Shown: positions 35,941-48,365, counted from the first letter of the stretch. The stretch: 64,000 nucleotides of DNA from Phocoena phocoena (GCF_963924675.1 NC_089238.1:40194879-40258878); one strand, 5' to 3'. Program-made: numbers and translations. The notes: a model not told the origin generated them from the sequence alone.

Positions 35941-36081
35941 CTGTTTACTAAATATCCATGGTGAAAGCTTTAGCCATGGAAAGTAACTCATATACCTTAT
36001 GGAGACCTCTCCATTTCTTACATGTCATCATTGGCGTAACACTTTCTGAAACTGCTCTGCCGATTTAAACTGCCACCAGCA

Positions 36082-36220
36082 AAGTCTACAGGTGTCTTGC
36101 TTTGATCCTGCACGGCTTGCAGGATCTTAGTTCCCCAGCCGGGGATCAAACCGATGCCCCTTGCAGTGGAAGCGTGGAGTCCTAACCACTGGACCGCCAG
36201 GGAAGTCCCTGGAGTCTACA
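36082..36220 (-). mobile_element. Short CHR-type SINE (reverse orientation)
   Basis: 'ggatcttagttccccagccg' and 'accgccagggaagtccc' are the complement of the tRNA-like head. AGTCTACA is repeated at both flanks. Confidence 0.8.
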
Positions 36221-36282
36221 AGTTTCTTTGCAACTTTACCAGCATTTGCAGACCACAATTTTTAAATGTCAACTTTTTAAAA

Positions 36283-36605
36283 AAATATAAATTTATTTAT
36301 TTTTGGCTGCGTTGGGTCTTCGTGGCTGTGTGCGGGCTTTCTCTAGCTGCGGCGAGCAGGGGCCACTCTTAGTTGCGGTGCGCAGGCCTCTCAATGCAGT
36401 GGCCTCTCTTGTTGCGGAGCACGGGCTCCAGGCGTGGGGGGCTTCAGCACCCGCGGCTCGCAGACTCCAGAGCGCAGGCTCAGCAGTTGTGGCGCACGGG
36501 CCCAGTTGCTCCGCGGCATGTGGGATCGTCCCGGACCAGGGATCGAACCCGTGTCCCCTGCATTGGCAGGCAGACTCTTAACCACTGCACCACCAGGGAA
36601 GCCCA
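36283..36605 (-). mobile_element. Long CHR-type SINE (reverse orientation)
   Basis: T-rich/A-rich 3' end first, then 'ggctgcgttgggtcttcgtg', and 'caccagggaagccc' at the end. It sits beside an L1. Confidence 0.9.
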
Positions 36606-36939
36606 AATCTCAACTTTTTTTTAAAATGTAATTTACATACCATAACATTTACCCCTTTAAAGTGTACAGTTCAGTGGTTTTTAGTATATTCACAAAGTTG
36701 TGCCACCATCACCACTATCTTAGTCCAGAACGTTTGCATCAGCATCACCCAAAAACAAGCCGGTGCCCATTAGCAGTCACTTCCCACCCCTCCCCGCACC
36801 ACCACCCCCAGCCCCTGACAATCACGCATCTCCTTTCTGTCAAATCGATGGATTTGCCTATTCTGGACATTTCATAGAATAGAATCATACAATATATGGG
36901 TTTTGGGGTTTTTTTTGGGGGGGTCGTTTGGTTTTTAAA

Positions 36940-37122
36940 TATTGTTTATTTATTTTGGCTGTGCCAGGTCTTAGTTGCGGCATGCGGGATCTTTTAGTTG
37001 TGGCATGCAAACTCTTAGTTGTGGCACGCATGTAGAATCTAGTTCCCCAAGCAGGGATGGAACTGGGGACCCCTGCATTGGGGGCTCGGAGTCTCACCCA
37101 CTGGACCACCAGGGAAATCCCA
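36940..37122 (-). mobile_element. CHR-type SINE (reverse orientation) inside L1
   Basis: 'ggctgtgccaggtcttagtt' near its start and 'ccaccagggaaatccc' at the end mark the element. ATATGG-like flanks occur on both sides. Confidence 0.85.
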
Positions 37123-38319
37123 GTATATGGTTTTTTGTGTATGACTTCTTTCATCTAATATAATGTTTTCAAGGTTCATGTATATTGTAACAGATATCAG
37201 TACTTCATTCCTTTCTGTGGCTGAATAGTCTACTGTATGGATATACCACATTTTGTTTATTCATCCATCACTTGATAGACAGTTGGGTTGTTTCCACATT
37301 TTTGGCTCTTATGGATTCCCCTACTAAGAACATTTATGTACCAGTTTTTGTGCAAACATATGACTTAATTTCTCTTGGTTATATACTTAGGAATGGAAAC
37401 TCTGGGTCATATAGCAACTCTTTGTTTCATCATTTCAGGAACTGCTGAACTGTTTTCCAAAGTAGCTGCACCATTTTACGTTCCCACCAGCAGTGTGTGA
37501 GGATTTCAATCACTCCACATCCTTGCCAATGCTTGTTAATATCTTTTGTTTTGATTGTAGTCATCCCAGTGGGTGTGAAGTGGTACCTCATTGTGGTTTT
37601 GAGTTGCACTTCCCTAGTGACTAAAATAGTGAACATCTTTTCATGTGCTTATTGGCCCTTTTTATATCTCCTTTGGAGAAATGTCTTCTGAAATCTTTTG
37701 ACCATTTGGATTATTTGCCTTTTTATTGTTGAGTGGTAAAGATTTACGTATATTCTAGATACAAGTCTCTTATCCAATATATGATTTGCAACTATTTTTC
37801 CCATTCTGTGGATTGTCTTTTCACTTTGCTGACAGTAACCTTTGCAACACAAAAATTCTTTATTTTGATGAGGTTTAATTTATTTTTTCTTTTGTTGCTT
37901 GGCCTTTTTGTGTCATATCTAAAAAATGATTGCTTAATCCAAGGTCATAAAGATTTACCTCTATGATTTCTTCTAAGAATTTTATAGTTTTAACTGCTAC
38001 ATGAATGAATTACATTCATCTGAAGTTAATTTTTGTATATGGTATGAATTAGGGATTCTTTTGCATGTGGTTATCCAGCTGTCCCTGCATCGTTTGTTGA
38101 AAAAAACCTATTCTTTACTTATTGAACTGTCTTGGTGCCCTTACTGAAAATCAATCGGTCATGAATGAAGGAGCTTGTTTCTGGGCTTTCAGTTCTACTC
38201 TGTTAATTTTTATGTCTATCCTTATGCTACTACCACACTATCTTGATTACTGTAGTTTTGTAGTAAGTTTTGAAATTGGGAAGTGTGAATTCCCCAGCTT
38301 TGTTCTTCTTTTTCAGGGT

Positions 38320-38752
38320 TGCTGTATTATTTTGCCAGAGTTGCCATAACAAAGGACCACAGTCTGGGTGACTTAAACAAGAGAAGTTAATTGTCTCACA
38401 ATCCTAGAGGCTACAAGTCTGAAATCAAGGTGTTAGCAGGGTTGGTTCCTTCTGAGTGCTGTGTGAGAGAATCCATGCCTCTTTCCTAGTTTCTGGTAGC
38501 CTCACACATTCCTTGGCTTATAGATGGCATTCTCCCTCTGGCTTCACATTGTCTTCCCTCTGACGCATCTGTCTCTGTGCCCAAATTTCCCCCTTTTACA
38601 AGGACACCAGGCATATTAGACTAGGGCCCACCTCTGTAATCATCTTAATTTGACTAACGGCCTTATCTTTAAATAAGGTCACATTCTGAGGTACTGGGGG
38701 TTATGACTCCACATATATTTTACGTGGAGACACATATCAATCCATAATAATT
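38320..38752. mobile_element. Interspersed repeat nested in L1 (family not named)
   Basis: The stretch has the common mammalian repeat wording 'ccataacaaaggaccaca', 'ctgaaatcaaggtgttagca', 'ataaggtcacattctgaggt'. L1 sequence continues on either side. Confidence 0.6.
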
Positions 38753-39116
38753 GTTTGGCTATTCTGGGTCCCTTGCATTTCCAAGTGAATTATGATCGGC
38801 TGGTTCATTTCTGGAAAAAAAAAAAGCAGCTGAGATTCTCATAGGGATCACACTGAATGTATAGATCAGTTTGGGAAGTATTACCATTTTAACAATATTA
38901 AGTTTTCTAACCCATGAACATGGAACATATTTCCATTTAGTTAGGTCTTCTTTAATTTCTCTCAATTATGTTTTCTAGTTTTTAATGTACAGTATTGAAC
39001 TTCCCTTATTAAATTTATTCCTAAGTATTCTATTCTTTTTGATGCTATTGTAAATGGAATGGTTTTCTTAATATCATCTTCAGATTGTTCATTGCTAGTG
39101 TATAGAAACACAATTG

Positions 39117-39334
39117 GTTTTTTTGTTTGTTTGTTTGTTTTGCGGTACGCAGGCATCTCACTGTTGTGGCCTCTCCCGTTGCGGAGCGCAGGCTCCGGAC
39201 GCGCAGGCTCAAAGACCATGGCTCATGGGCCCAGCCGCTCTGCGGCATGTGGGATCTTCTCGGACTGGGGCACGAACCCATGTCCCCTGCATCGGCAGGC
39301 AGACCCTCAACCACTGCGCCACCAGGGAAGCCCT
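39117..39334 (-). mobile_element. CHR-type SINE (reverse orientation)
   Basis: A (TTTG)n start is followed by 'cggtacgcaggcatctcact' and ends 'accagggaagccct'. Confidence 0.9.
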
Positions 39335-39359
39335 AGACTGCCCCTTAATGAGCACATAC

Positions 39360-40200
39360 TCTCTGCCAGGAACTGTGTTGTGCTGAGCACTGGGACAGGC
39401 ATTCATCTCCTTTGATCCTCATTACAACCCTGTGAAGTAGGGACTTTCATTATCCTCATTTTACAGATGAGGAAACTGAGGCTCCAGGTCTCATGATGGG
39501 TAAAGGGCAGAGGCAGAGCTTGAGTCAGTTGTCTGATCCCAGAGCTTCAGCTATTAAGATTGCATTGTCAGATGTGAAACCAGGTGGACCTGGGGTCAAA
39601 TCCCAACCCTAGCTACTTGTCCACAGTTATCCTCACCCTTCTGAGCCCATTTCTTCACCTGTAAATGGGGATGATACATCCCACCCATGTGAGCTGTTTA
39701 AGAAGGATACTGGATGCTGCATTTGAAGAGTCTACCAAGGAGCTGGTATTCAGGAGGTGCTCAATCTATGTTCATTTCCCTTCTTTGAGACCCCCCAGAG
39801 CCCTCCTCATTCACACAACCTCATCACTGCTCTCTGGAGCCATGGGGAGTGCCCATGATTTGTTCTCTCACTAACTTCCTGGTTAACTTCAACTGAGCAC
39901 GTGCTCCAGGCCAGAATGCTGTACTTCACATAGGCTGCCAAACAACCTTCCAGGGAGGAGCTACCTTTCAGAGAGGCTCAGCAACCTGTCTGAGGTCACA
40001 CAGCCAAGCAGTGATTGCAGAGCTAGCATTTTACTCCAGATCTGACCTTATCCCTCCCAGACACCATCTAGAACCCCCAAGGACAGCAAGTGGCTAGCTC
40101 CTGGCACATGAGCCCTGGGACATGAGACAGGCCAGGCAGGAGGGTGTGGAGCTTCTTGGGAGGGTCTGCTGTGGCTGTGGGACCTGAGCAGGCCTCTTGC
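39360..40200. repeat. MIR/L2-like old fragments upstream of the CES3 remnant
   Basis: Fragments such as 'ttacagatgaggaaactgag' (about 39460) and 'ctgaggtcacacagcc' (about 39990) are MIR-like. No exon was recognised. Confidence 0.5.
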
Positions 40201-40205
40201 CCCAG

Positions 40206-41786
40206 GATGTGCCCACTGAGGTGATGCCACCATTATAGATGAATACCTACACAGCAGCTCAGATGGACAAGCCAAATGAGAAGCCTTCCAGGAATTGATA
40301 AGCAATGTTGTCATGAACATTGAATTTTTCCAGAAACCTCCAAGGTAAGCCTATCCCTGTCTACCTGTCCCACCTTTCCCACCTGGGCCCAGGAGCTGAG
40401 TTATCACAAGTGACATGGTGCCACGCTCCACTGCTACCCCCACTCTCCACTTCATCTCAGGGATGCAGTGTCACAGCAATGAGAGGCGACTCTGGCAGGG
40501 CACTCTGCAGAGGAGAAAACCAAGGCACAGAGAGGTGCAGTGACTTGCCAAAGGTCACCCAGCAGGACTTATCACCAATTCTCAGGGATTCAATTGACTC
40601 ATGAGTGATTTCTTCTGCTTTCAGCCCTTCTCCTGGGAGAAAAGTTTTGCTTCCTCCAAACCTCATGGCTAATCTCTAACATAGTCCTAGAACAGCTCCA
40701 GGTTCCTGTCTTTGTGACCTCTGGCAGATACCTAACCCTTCTGTGCCTCAGTCTCCTCATTTGTAAAATGGCAATAATAATACATAATGAACTAATCCAT
40801 AGGTCTTTATGAGGATAAAATGAACAATGACACATAAAGTACATGGAATGGTGCTCAACACCTAGCAAGCACTCAGTAAAGGCTTGCTGTTCATCATTTT
40901 GTCATCATCATTATTATTACTTGTATTGGTGTTATGATGAGCCTGGCTTACCAAAGATAGGACCTGATCAGGCTGTGGGTATCTACTTCTCATCCAGCCA
41001 TCTCTCCACAGATTCTGGGGTCTCCATCTTTTTCTATGAGTTCCAGCATCGACCCAGTTCTTTTGCGAAGATCAAGCCGGCCTGGGTGCGGGCTGATCAT
41101 GGGGCTGAGAAGACCTTCATCTTCGGGGGTCCTTTCCTCATGGATGAGAGCTCCATGCCGGGTGAGGATGAACGGACACAAGATCCTTAGGCTGCCGGCT
41201 CCACCAGGGTAGGGCGGGGCATGCAGGAACAGAGGTCTCAGGTCATCAGAGGGGACCCTTGAGTCTCCTCCAGGACCCACGTGACCTTGATCCAGGTCTG
41301 TCCCTCTCATAACCTTTCCAGAAGCCACAGGGGAGGAGCAGGAGCTGAGCCTCACCATGATGGCCCAGTGGACCCACTTCTCCTGGACAGGGTGAGTAAG
41401 CAAAGAGGCATGCCTGGCTTTCGGCCTGGACTACTCAGATCTGCCTCCCAGGGAGCAATACAGGAGACCTTTGTCTTCATTCATTCCTCCCAGCCAGGGT
41501 TCCCAATGGCAAGGGGCTGCCTCCTTGGCCCCCATTCAACTGTTCAGAGCAATACCTGGAAATCAGCCTGGTGCCACGGGTCAGCCAGAAGCTAAGGAAG
41601 GCCCGACAGCAGTTCTGGGCAGAGACACTTCCCACCAAGATCTGGCAGTGGCAGCAGAAGCAGAAGGGCAGGAAGGCCCAGGGGGAGCTCGGAGGCAGGT
41701 CCTGGGTCTTCTGGGCTGGGGGCCAACCTGAGGGGTGGCCACGTCCCAACAAGGCAGCCTCCTTCACCCCTGCTAAGAGACTTTAA
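40206..41786 (+). pseudogene. CES3: CES3-like carboxylesterase remnant: last four exons, with inactivating lesions
   Basis: Exons with good borders are 40206-40344, 41012-41161, 41322-41391 and 41498-41786. The translation matches human CES3 best (for example [18 protein letters not shown] and [11 protein letters not shown]). The first exon has a one-base deletion near 40225-40236 (the homologous reading IDEYL resumes in another frame), a TGA at about 40278 where the family has Cys, and a net length about 8 bases short near its end. The other three exons remain open, keep the catalytic His in ADHGAE, and read through the expected stop to TAA at 41784-41786. Exons 1-9, including the nucleophile serine, were not found between CES2 and 40206; that interval is full of repeats. 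The gene is probably non-functional. Confidence 0.85.
40470..40940. repeat. MIR-like fragments in the CES3 remnant intron
   Basis: 'gaaaaccaaggcacagagag' with 'gccaaaggtcacccagca' (about 40515-40565) and 'ctgtgcctcagtctcctcat' (about 40740) are MIR wording. Confidence 0.6.
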
Positions 41787-44459
41787 CCCAAACCAGGCTG
41801 ATGGGTGGTCATGTCCCTTAAAGCATCAGCCCCTCCATGACTCCTTTGACATATCACCTACTGCCCATCTAGCGGGCCTTTGCCCAAACTTCTCCCTCTT
41901 CCCACTTGCTTCATGGCGAGTTCCAGCTCATACCTCAAGCTCCCCAGAGGACCCTCCTCCTCTAGGAAGTCTTCCCTGCCTTCTCTGGTCCTGGCCCTAT
42001 CTGTGTCCATTACAGCATAGCCCACTCTAAGCTAGCATTGTCAGTGTCAGTGTTTCTGTCCTGCTCTGAGAAGCTCTCTGAGTGTGGAAATCAGCCCGAC
42101 CGCACTCTGCATCTCCCATAGTTGGATCAGTCAGGACTTGGAATCAGAGGATGCTTGGTGAGTGAGTGAAAGACTGAGAAAGTGTGAGAACGGTGACTGC
42201 TGGACTTGAACCCAGGCCCTTTAGGCACCACAGCTCCGCTTAGTTCTGCACAGGTGTTGTCCTCCCTGACCAGAAGAGTGGGCGGACTCTGACGGCAGAG
42301 ACCTGGAGTCAGAGGAGTCCTGAGGCATAAGGGGATCCAGCCAAGAACAGATCTCAGGCCCCAGAGGCCTCTGACTAGGGCTGAGGGAAGTCCCTTTGTC
42401 CGTGCTGCCCAGTCTTGGCCCTTGTACAAGGCAGAGCAGAGTCCAGGAGGGCCAGAGCCCTGACCCTTGGACGTGAGATGCAAGCTTCCCAGCGCCAGCA
42501 CCTCACCCCTTTATGGCCTGCCTGGGCTCTTTCCTCCCGCTCCAGCTAGGGAAGATCACCTTCTGGGCTGCTTGGCACAGGTCGCGGAGCACCCACCGGG
42601 ACACAGGAGAACAGGTTGGGGGAGGCATCTGGACTAGTGCATCAGTCAGGCTGTTGTCACAAGGTAGACGAGGTCTACCCACTCAGGCTACAACAGGTAA
42701 AAAGCAGCCAGAGGTTTTTGAGTAGGGAGGCACACATTTCTTTTTTTGAGGATCAATGCACCGTTCCCTTGAGAAATCTGGATTTTAATACATATCACAA
42801 TGACTTCCCCTGCCCCCGCTGAATCCCATCCTGCCAACTCTGGTCCCACACATACCCTTCCTCAGTCTGACTAAGTTCCTGGCTGCTGACGGTTACATGA
42901 AAAACACTTGCAGGTGAGACCAGTTGTGTCTGGGAAAAGTTTATTTGGGGCAGAAAAGAGAGTCATAAACCAGAGGGGTTCTGAGTCGTGCCATTCCTCT
43001 GCTCAAAAGCTCCCTGTCACCCCCGGGGCAAGTTCAAGTTCTTTATACCGGCCTTGAAGGCCTCCTGTTCTTCTCCCCTCTTTCCACCCGGAAACTTGCC
43101 CCCACAAGCTGATAAGAGAGCCTGACAGGTTAAACAGGCCCCATTCCCAGTGTGTCACCGGGGACGCAAAGGGGGCTATAGGCGTGAGGAGGCATAGACC
43201 GGCTGTGACTTGGGACAGGGGAGGGGGGACATCTAAACTGAGACCTGAAGGACAAGCAGAAGTTGCACTGGCCAGAAGAGTAGCCTCGAGGGATGGGAAC
43301 AAAGAGGAAGGGTGTTCCTGGTAGAGGGAACGGCAGGAACAAGGGCCTGGAGGTTGAGATGTGCTGAGAAAACACAGTTCTGTACATCTGGAGAGGCCAA
43401 CAAAGACCAGACTGTGAGGGCCCTTGTGGGCTGGACTGGTAACCCGGGGATGACATGAACAGGTTGGAGGTTGTGGGTGAGAGCGCGGACAGGGAGAGCA
43501 GGGAGGGGGTCAGTGGGGGCTTCTGGGTAGGTGGAAGGCACTGGTGGGCTCTAGATTTAGAAGCAACAGGCAGACCTGGTATCCAGGGGGACACAAAGGT
43601 GGGAGAAGGAAGACTTCCCGGGGCTGCATGGAGGCGGGCAGGACTGGGCTGGGAATCAAGCACTCGGTTTTGACCATGCTGGATGTACAAACAGGCCTCT
43701 TCCTGCGGGCTTGAGGGTGCAGCACACCTGGCAGCCACGGGGAGGCAGGGGTTGTTGGGCGGGGGACGTCACCAGCTTTGGTGTGACCATTGCCAAAGGG
43801 CTCTGAGGGGTTGGGCAAGCCTGCCGGTGAGGCCTCAGACCCTGTCTCACTGCCAACTTTCCCTGCCTCTCCTCCTCCTCCCCCCAGCTTCTAGGATTTT
43901 CTCCTCACGGGGAGGGAGGGGAATGGCCTGGCACGGCCCCAGTGGCTTGGAGGAGTGCTCAGACAAGGGGTGCTCCTGGGATTCCAGTCTTCTTGCCTCT
44001 TTATTCTCCTTTCCCTGGGCCACTACTCACGGAACTCCCCTCCCCTGCCGGCCAGGGCATCCTCCATCCACCGATGGCCCTGCCCCAGGACCCAGAGCCA
44101 CAGAGCTGAGGGGAGCAAGCCAGGGGCACCCACAAACTCAGACGGAACAGGCCCTGCAGGGCAGGCACTGGTAGACCCAGGGAGCCTCTCCGTGGCAGGG
44201 TGACAGGAAGGGTCCTGCGAGCACTGTGAGTGTGTGAGCACCAGGGCGTACGGCAGGATCAGACGTGCACACCTGGACCCAGCCACCAGGCAAGGGACTG
44301 GTAGATGCTCCCAGTAGACACAGGCAAGCATGTACATACCCAGCGCCAGACATAGATACTCACACACAGAGGGACAGGCCAACAGCTCAACCTCTTCTGG
44401 GGGCAGCAGGGCAGGGACGTTTAGACGTCTGGGAGGATGGGTGGTAGAGAGCTGGGAGT
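41787..44459. other. Intergenic stretch between the CES3 and CES4A remnants
   Basis: No gene was recognised; CES4A exon 1 (signal peptide) should lie between here and 47838 but was not found. Positions 43220-43520 carry an old interspersed repeat ('gagacctgaaggacaagcag', 'gtagagggaacggcaggaac'). Confidence 0.5.
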
Positions 44460-44749
44460 GTGGACATTTATATTTACATTTTTATTAAATGTATCTTATA
44501 ATTTACATAATTTTATATGTTTATAATTTATGATTGTATATTTATATTCTTTATAAAATTAATATTATATAAAATTCGTATTATATTAGTATATATATAT
44601 TAGTGTATGTGTGTGTGTAAAACCGTCATGTAACCACCAACCAGATCAAGATCTAGAACATTTCCAGCACCTGACATGCCCCTTCCCAGTCAATACCCTC
44701 AAAGTAACCACTGTTCTGACCTCTATCATAAATAAGTTTTGCCCATATT

Positions 44750-44885
44750 AATGCATTTTAAAAAATGGCCACGTCACGCAGCATGCATGATCTTAGTTCC
44801 CCGACCAGGGATCGAACCTGTGCCCCCTGCAGTGGAACCGGAGTTTTAACTGCTGAACCACCAGGGAAGTCCCTGCATTAAAAAA
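44750..44885 (-). mobile_element. Short CHR-type SINE (reverse orientation)
   Basis: It ends 'caccagggaagtccc'. ATGCATTTTAAAAAA (before) and TGCATTAAAAAA (after) look like an old target duplication. Confidence 0.82.
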
Positions 44886-45159
44886 TTTTTTAACTTGAGA
44901 GAAACTTCGCTAAAACCGCTTTTAGCATTTTGGCACATTTTCTCTCAGTTTTTTTATTGCATATTTGTATATAGCTGTGATATTAGCATGCATACAATTT
45001 TATACTCTGCTTTTATTCACTTAAAATCATACCATAAACAGTTTATAACTTAAGTTTATAGTTATATTTATGTTGCCTGGTCCCCAGATACAAATAATTC
45101 TTCCCGTACTCACGATAGCATATATGACTATGGTTCATAAAAGTCTTTCTTTTAATGCA

Positions 45160-45209
45160 TTTCTGACTATTTTCATAAGGGTGGGACCCCTTATGAAAAT
45201 AGTCAGAAA
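45160..45209. repeat. Perfect inverted repeat: 22-base arms with a 6-base loop
   Basis: Positions 45160-45181 are the exact reverse complement of 45188-45209, with TGGGAC between them. It lies in AT-rich non-coding DNA. Confidence 0.95.
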
Positions 45210-45568
45210 ACTATGTGAACATTTTATGGCTCTTATACATTTGCCAAATTATTTTCCTGCGGTGGTGTATCAATTTATCCTACACTAACAGTATATGTGA
45301 ATGTCCTTTTCATTGTATCTTTACCACAATTGGGTGCCATCATTTGTAATTTATTAGGTGGAAATTGTGACTCCTGGTTTTAATTAACATTTTATGACTA
45401 CTAAAAATGTGGAATATTGTTTTCATAAGTGCTTACATATTGCCTCTGGATAGCAGAGCTGGGATGGAAACCACTCCACCTCAGCTCCTGTTCAGGGGTG
45501 TAGAGCACTCTGTCACGTGCTTAGGTGCCCCCAGTGGCTGGGGTGAGGACAGTAAAACACTACTGTTG

Positions 45569-45775
45569 GGCTTCCCTGGTGGCGCAGTGGTTGAGAGTCC
45601 GCCTGCCGATGCAGGGGACGCGGGTTCGTGCCCCCGTCCGGGAAGATCCCACATGCCGCGGAGCGGCTGGGCCCGTGAGCCATGGCCACTGAGCCTGTGC
45701 GTCCGGAGCCTGTGCTCCGCAACGGGAGAGGCCACAAGAGTAAGAGGCCCACGTACCACAAAAACAAAAAATACT
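45569..45775 (+). mobile_element. CHR-type SINE
   Basis: It starts 'gggcttccctggtggcgcag', has 'gggttcgtgccc' and a short A-rich tail. ACACTACT and ATACTACT flank it. Confidence 0.92.
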
Positions 45776-46610
45776 ACTCTTTAGAGCAGAACTCTGATGT
45801 GAGCCATTCTGTGTCACTTTGGGCAAGTTATATAACCCTTTGAACTTCCATCCACGTTTGTGTAGTGGGAACATAGTAACAGTTACCTTATACATGTTTT
45901 AGGAGGATGAGGTAAAATGGCACATAAGTGTTTGGCACAGCACCAAGCTATAATCAAGGCCCAGTCAATCACAGTCGTCGGCTATTCAATAAGTGGACCC
46001 AGAATTCAGGGCAAATCTGGGTAATATGATAGACCTTGGCCTCCTGGCTCTGTCCTATGAGACCTCAGGCTGGTCACTGATCATCTCTGGGCCTCCAAGC
46101 CTCACCCCACTCCTCCCAGGGCAAATGAGAAGCCTATGTGAGAGGACCATGTGAAAGGGCTTTGTAAATTGCAAAGGGCTACATACACAGAGGAGATTTG
46201 AGATGGCCCCTTGCTGCCACTGACCTGCCTCCATGCCTGAAGGGCCACCACTACAGCCAGTTCTTTGGGCCTGGATGTTGCTTATGTAAGACCAGGAGAG
46301 ACCTGGGGATGTGGGCAGAGAGGTATTTTTGGCCACCTGCAGCTGGGGTGTGAGGGCGTGTTCTTACCACACCAATACCAAATGATGTTCCAAAAAGCAG
46401 TTGCATCAAAGTCTCCTAGAGAGGGTTGTAAATCTAATTTCCTGATGCAACCTGAGATTCCCTTTCAGAGGGTGTAGGGGGTACCTAAGAGTCTGAATTT
46501 CCCAATGATTCCCCCAGGTGATTCTCATGCACAATCAAGTTCAATAAAATTTGGATCAGATTTGCCTTCTGTCACTTTGCAGAGTGAGCCTCCAGGGGAC
46601 CAGGGCACAG

Positions 46611-46760
46611 AAAAATTCAGGTGTTTTTTTTTTTTTTTTTTTTTTTGCCATGTGGCTTGTGAGATCTTAGTTCCCTGACCAGGGATTGAACCCGGGCCCT
46701 CAGCAGTGAGAGTGCAGAGTCCTAACCACTGGACCACCAGCGAATTCCCAAAAAATTCAG
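46611..46760 (-). mobile_element. CHR-type SINE (reverse orientation) with target-site duplication
   Basis: A long T run comes first, then 'gatcttagttccctgaccag' and 'ggaccaccagcgaattccc'. AAAAATTCAG is on both sides. Confidence 0.9.
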
Positions 46761-47049
46761 TTTTGATAAATGGGGAGGAGGAGAAAGAAAGGACAGGGGT
46801 GCTTCAGGAAGGGGCAACAAATGTGAGGTCTCAGCGACCCTCAGCAACAGGAGCGAGGCAGGGTGAGGGCGTAGAACAAGAGGTGTCCATTGGCAGAGTC
46901 TAAATTCAACTTGGTGTAGTTTGTATCCATTGCAAGAGATAGCTATGGTGTAGGTATGCTTGTAGTGTACAGATGTGAATGTATGCTACATATGGATACA
47001 TTGTAACCTATATATAACTATACTTATATGCATGTGGGCACACATTTTT

Positions 47050-47340
47050 TAAAGATTAATAATTAATTTTTAACTTTATTTTTGGCTGTGTTGGGCCTTC
47101 GTTGCTGCGCGTGGGCTTTCTCTAGTTGCGGTGAGTGGGGGCTACCCTTCGTTGAGGTGTGCAGGCTTCCCATTGTCGTGACTTCTCTTGTTGTGGAGCA
47201 TGGGCTCTAGGCGCTCGGGCTTCAGTGGTTGTGGAGCCAGGCATGCTCCACGGCATGTGGGATCTTCCCGGGCCAGGGCTCGAACCCATGTCTCTTGCAT
47301 TGGCAGATGGATTCTTAACACTGCACCACCAGGGAAGCCC
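47050..47340 (-). mobile_element. Long CHR-type SINE (reverse orientation)
   Basis: 'ttggctgtgttgggccttcg' is near the start and 'accaccagggaagccc' at the end. Confidence 0.88.
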
Positions 47341-48361
47341 TGGGCATGCATTTAACTCTTGTGTTTCCCCATGTTTTTTTTTTTTGTAAATGAGCTGTGC
47401 TCATATATACCCATGTGTGTATAAATTTGCGTGTACATGTAAATATTAATGTGAGTGTGGATATATGTGTGAGAATGCATATATGTGTGTGACTTCTTCC
47501 CAGAAAAATGCCAGGCAGATGTTAGCAACAAGAAAGATATATAGTCATACCAATATCAGACAAACAGAAATCAAAATAAATGACACATTTATTGACATTA
47601 AATGATACATTAAATGACCAACAGAAAAGTATTCATATAACAGACATGAACTTTTACGCATCTACCAACATAACTTTGAAATCTTAAATCAAATAACGAT
47701 AGAGAAAAATACTAAGAGGAACACAGAAAAAGAAGACAAATACACAATTGTGAAAAGCTTCAAGCTGGTGCTGGTGCCCGTGGCAGATGGGCCAAGGTGT
47801 TTTCGGTGTCCAGGGTGACCCTTCTTCTCTCTTCCTAGGTGCCTTGCATACCAAGGAGCCTCTAGTGGTTACCAAATATGGGACCCTCCAAGAAAGCAGG
47901 TACACGTGGGGAAGACACCCATCAATGCCTTCCTAGGAGTTCCCTTCTACAGACCTCCTGTGGGTGCCTGCAGGTTCACTGCCCCAGAACCCCCAGAGTC
48001 CTGGGAAGGACTCAGAGATGCTACCACCTATGCCCCAATGTAAGAGCCAGAGGACTGTCAGCTGGGAGGTGGGCAGACCCTGAGGAAGGCGGTGAACCTA
48101 TGCCTGCCTCTGGGCCGGGGTTTGTACAACCCACTGAAAAGGGTGCTCTGTGTGGCCACAGGCAGTCCTGGCAACCATTCTGGGCCTCAGTTTCCAAACC
48201 TATATAATGAAGTGGCTGGTCCAGATGGTGTTTAAGGCACTGTTAATGCTGTTCTTGATTCTCTCATGCGAGAGCTCCAGGCAAGGAGGAGGTGCATACT
48301 GACTGTGCCCCCAGGACCTGCTGGGGAGCTGAGTTTCCCTAAATGTGTGTGAGGAGCAGTA

Positions 48362-48365
<4 letters not shown>

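Larger units (their letters stand above)
36615..39110 (-). mobile_element. LINE-1 (reverse orientation), interrupted by a SINE and an older-type repeat
   Basis: The left end reads 'taatttacataccataacat' and later 'ttcccaccagcagtgtgtga', 'aagtggtacctcattgtggt', typical of the complement of the L1 3' half. The part 38320-38752 is a foreign insert: L1 wording stops after 'cttctttttcagg' and resumes at 'ttggctattctgggtccctt'. Confidence 0.8.

Noticed and set aside
42513..42725. CES4A exon 1 candidate beginning MACLGSFLPL
   Set aside because: It is weakly hydrophobic, has no convincing donor in the right phase and does not resemble the CES4A signal peptide.
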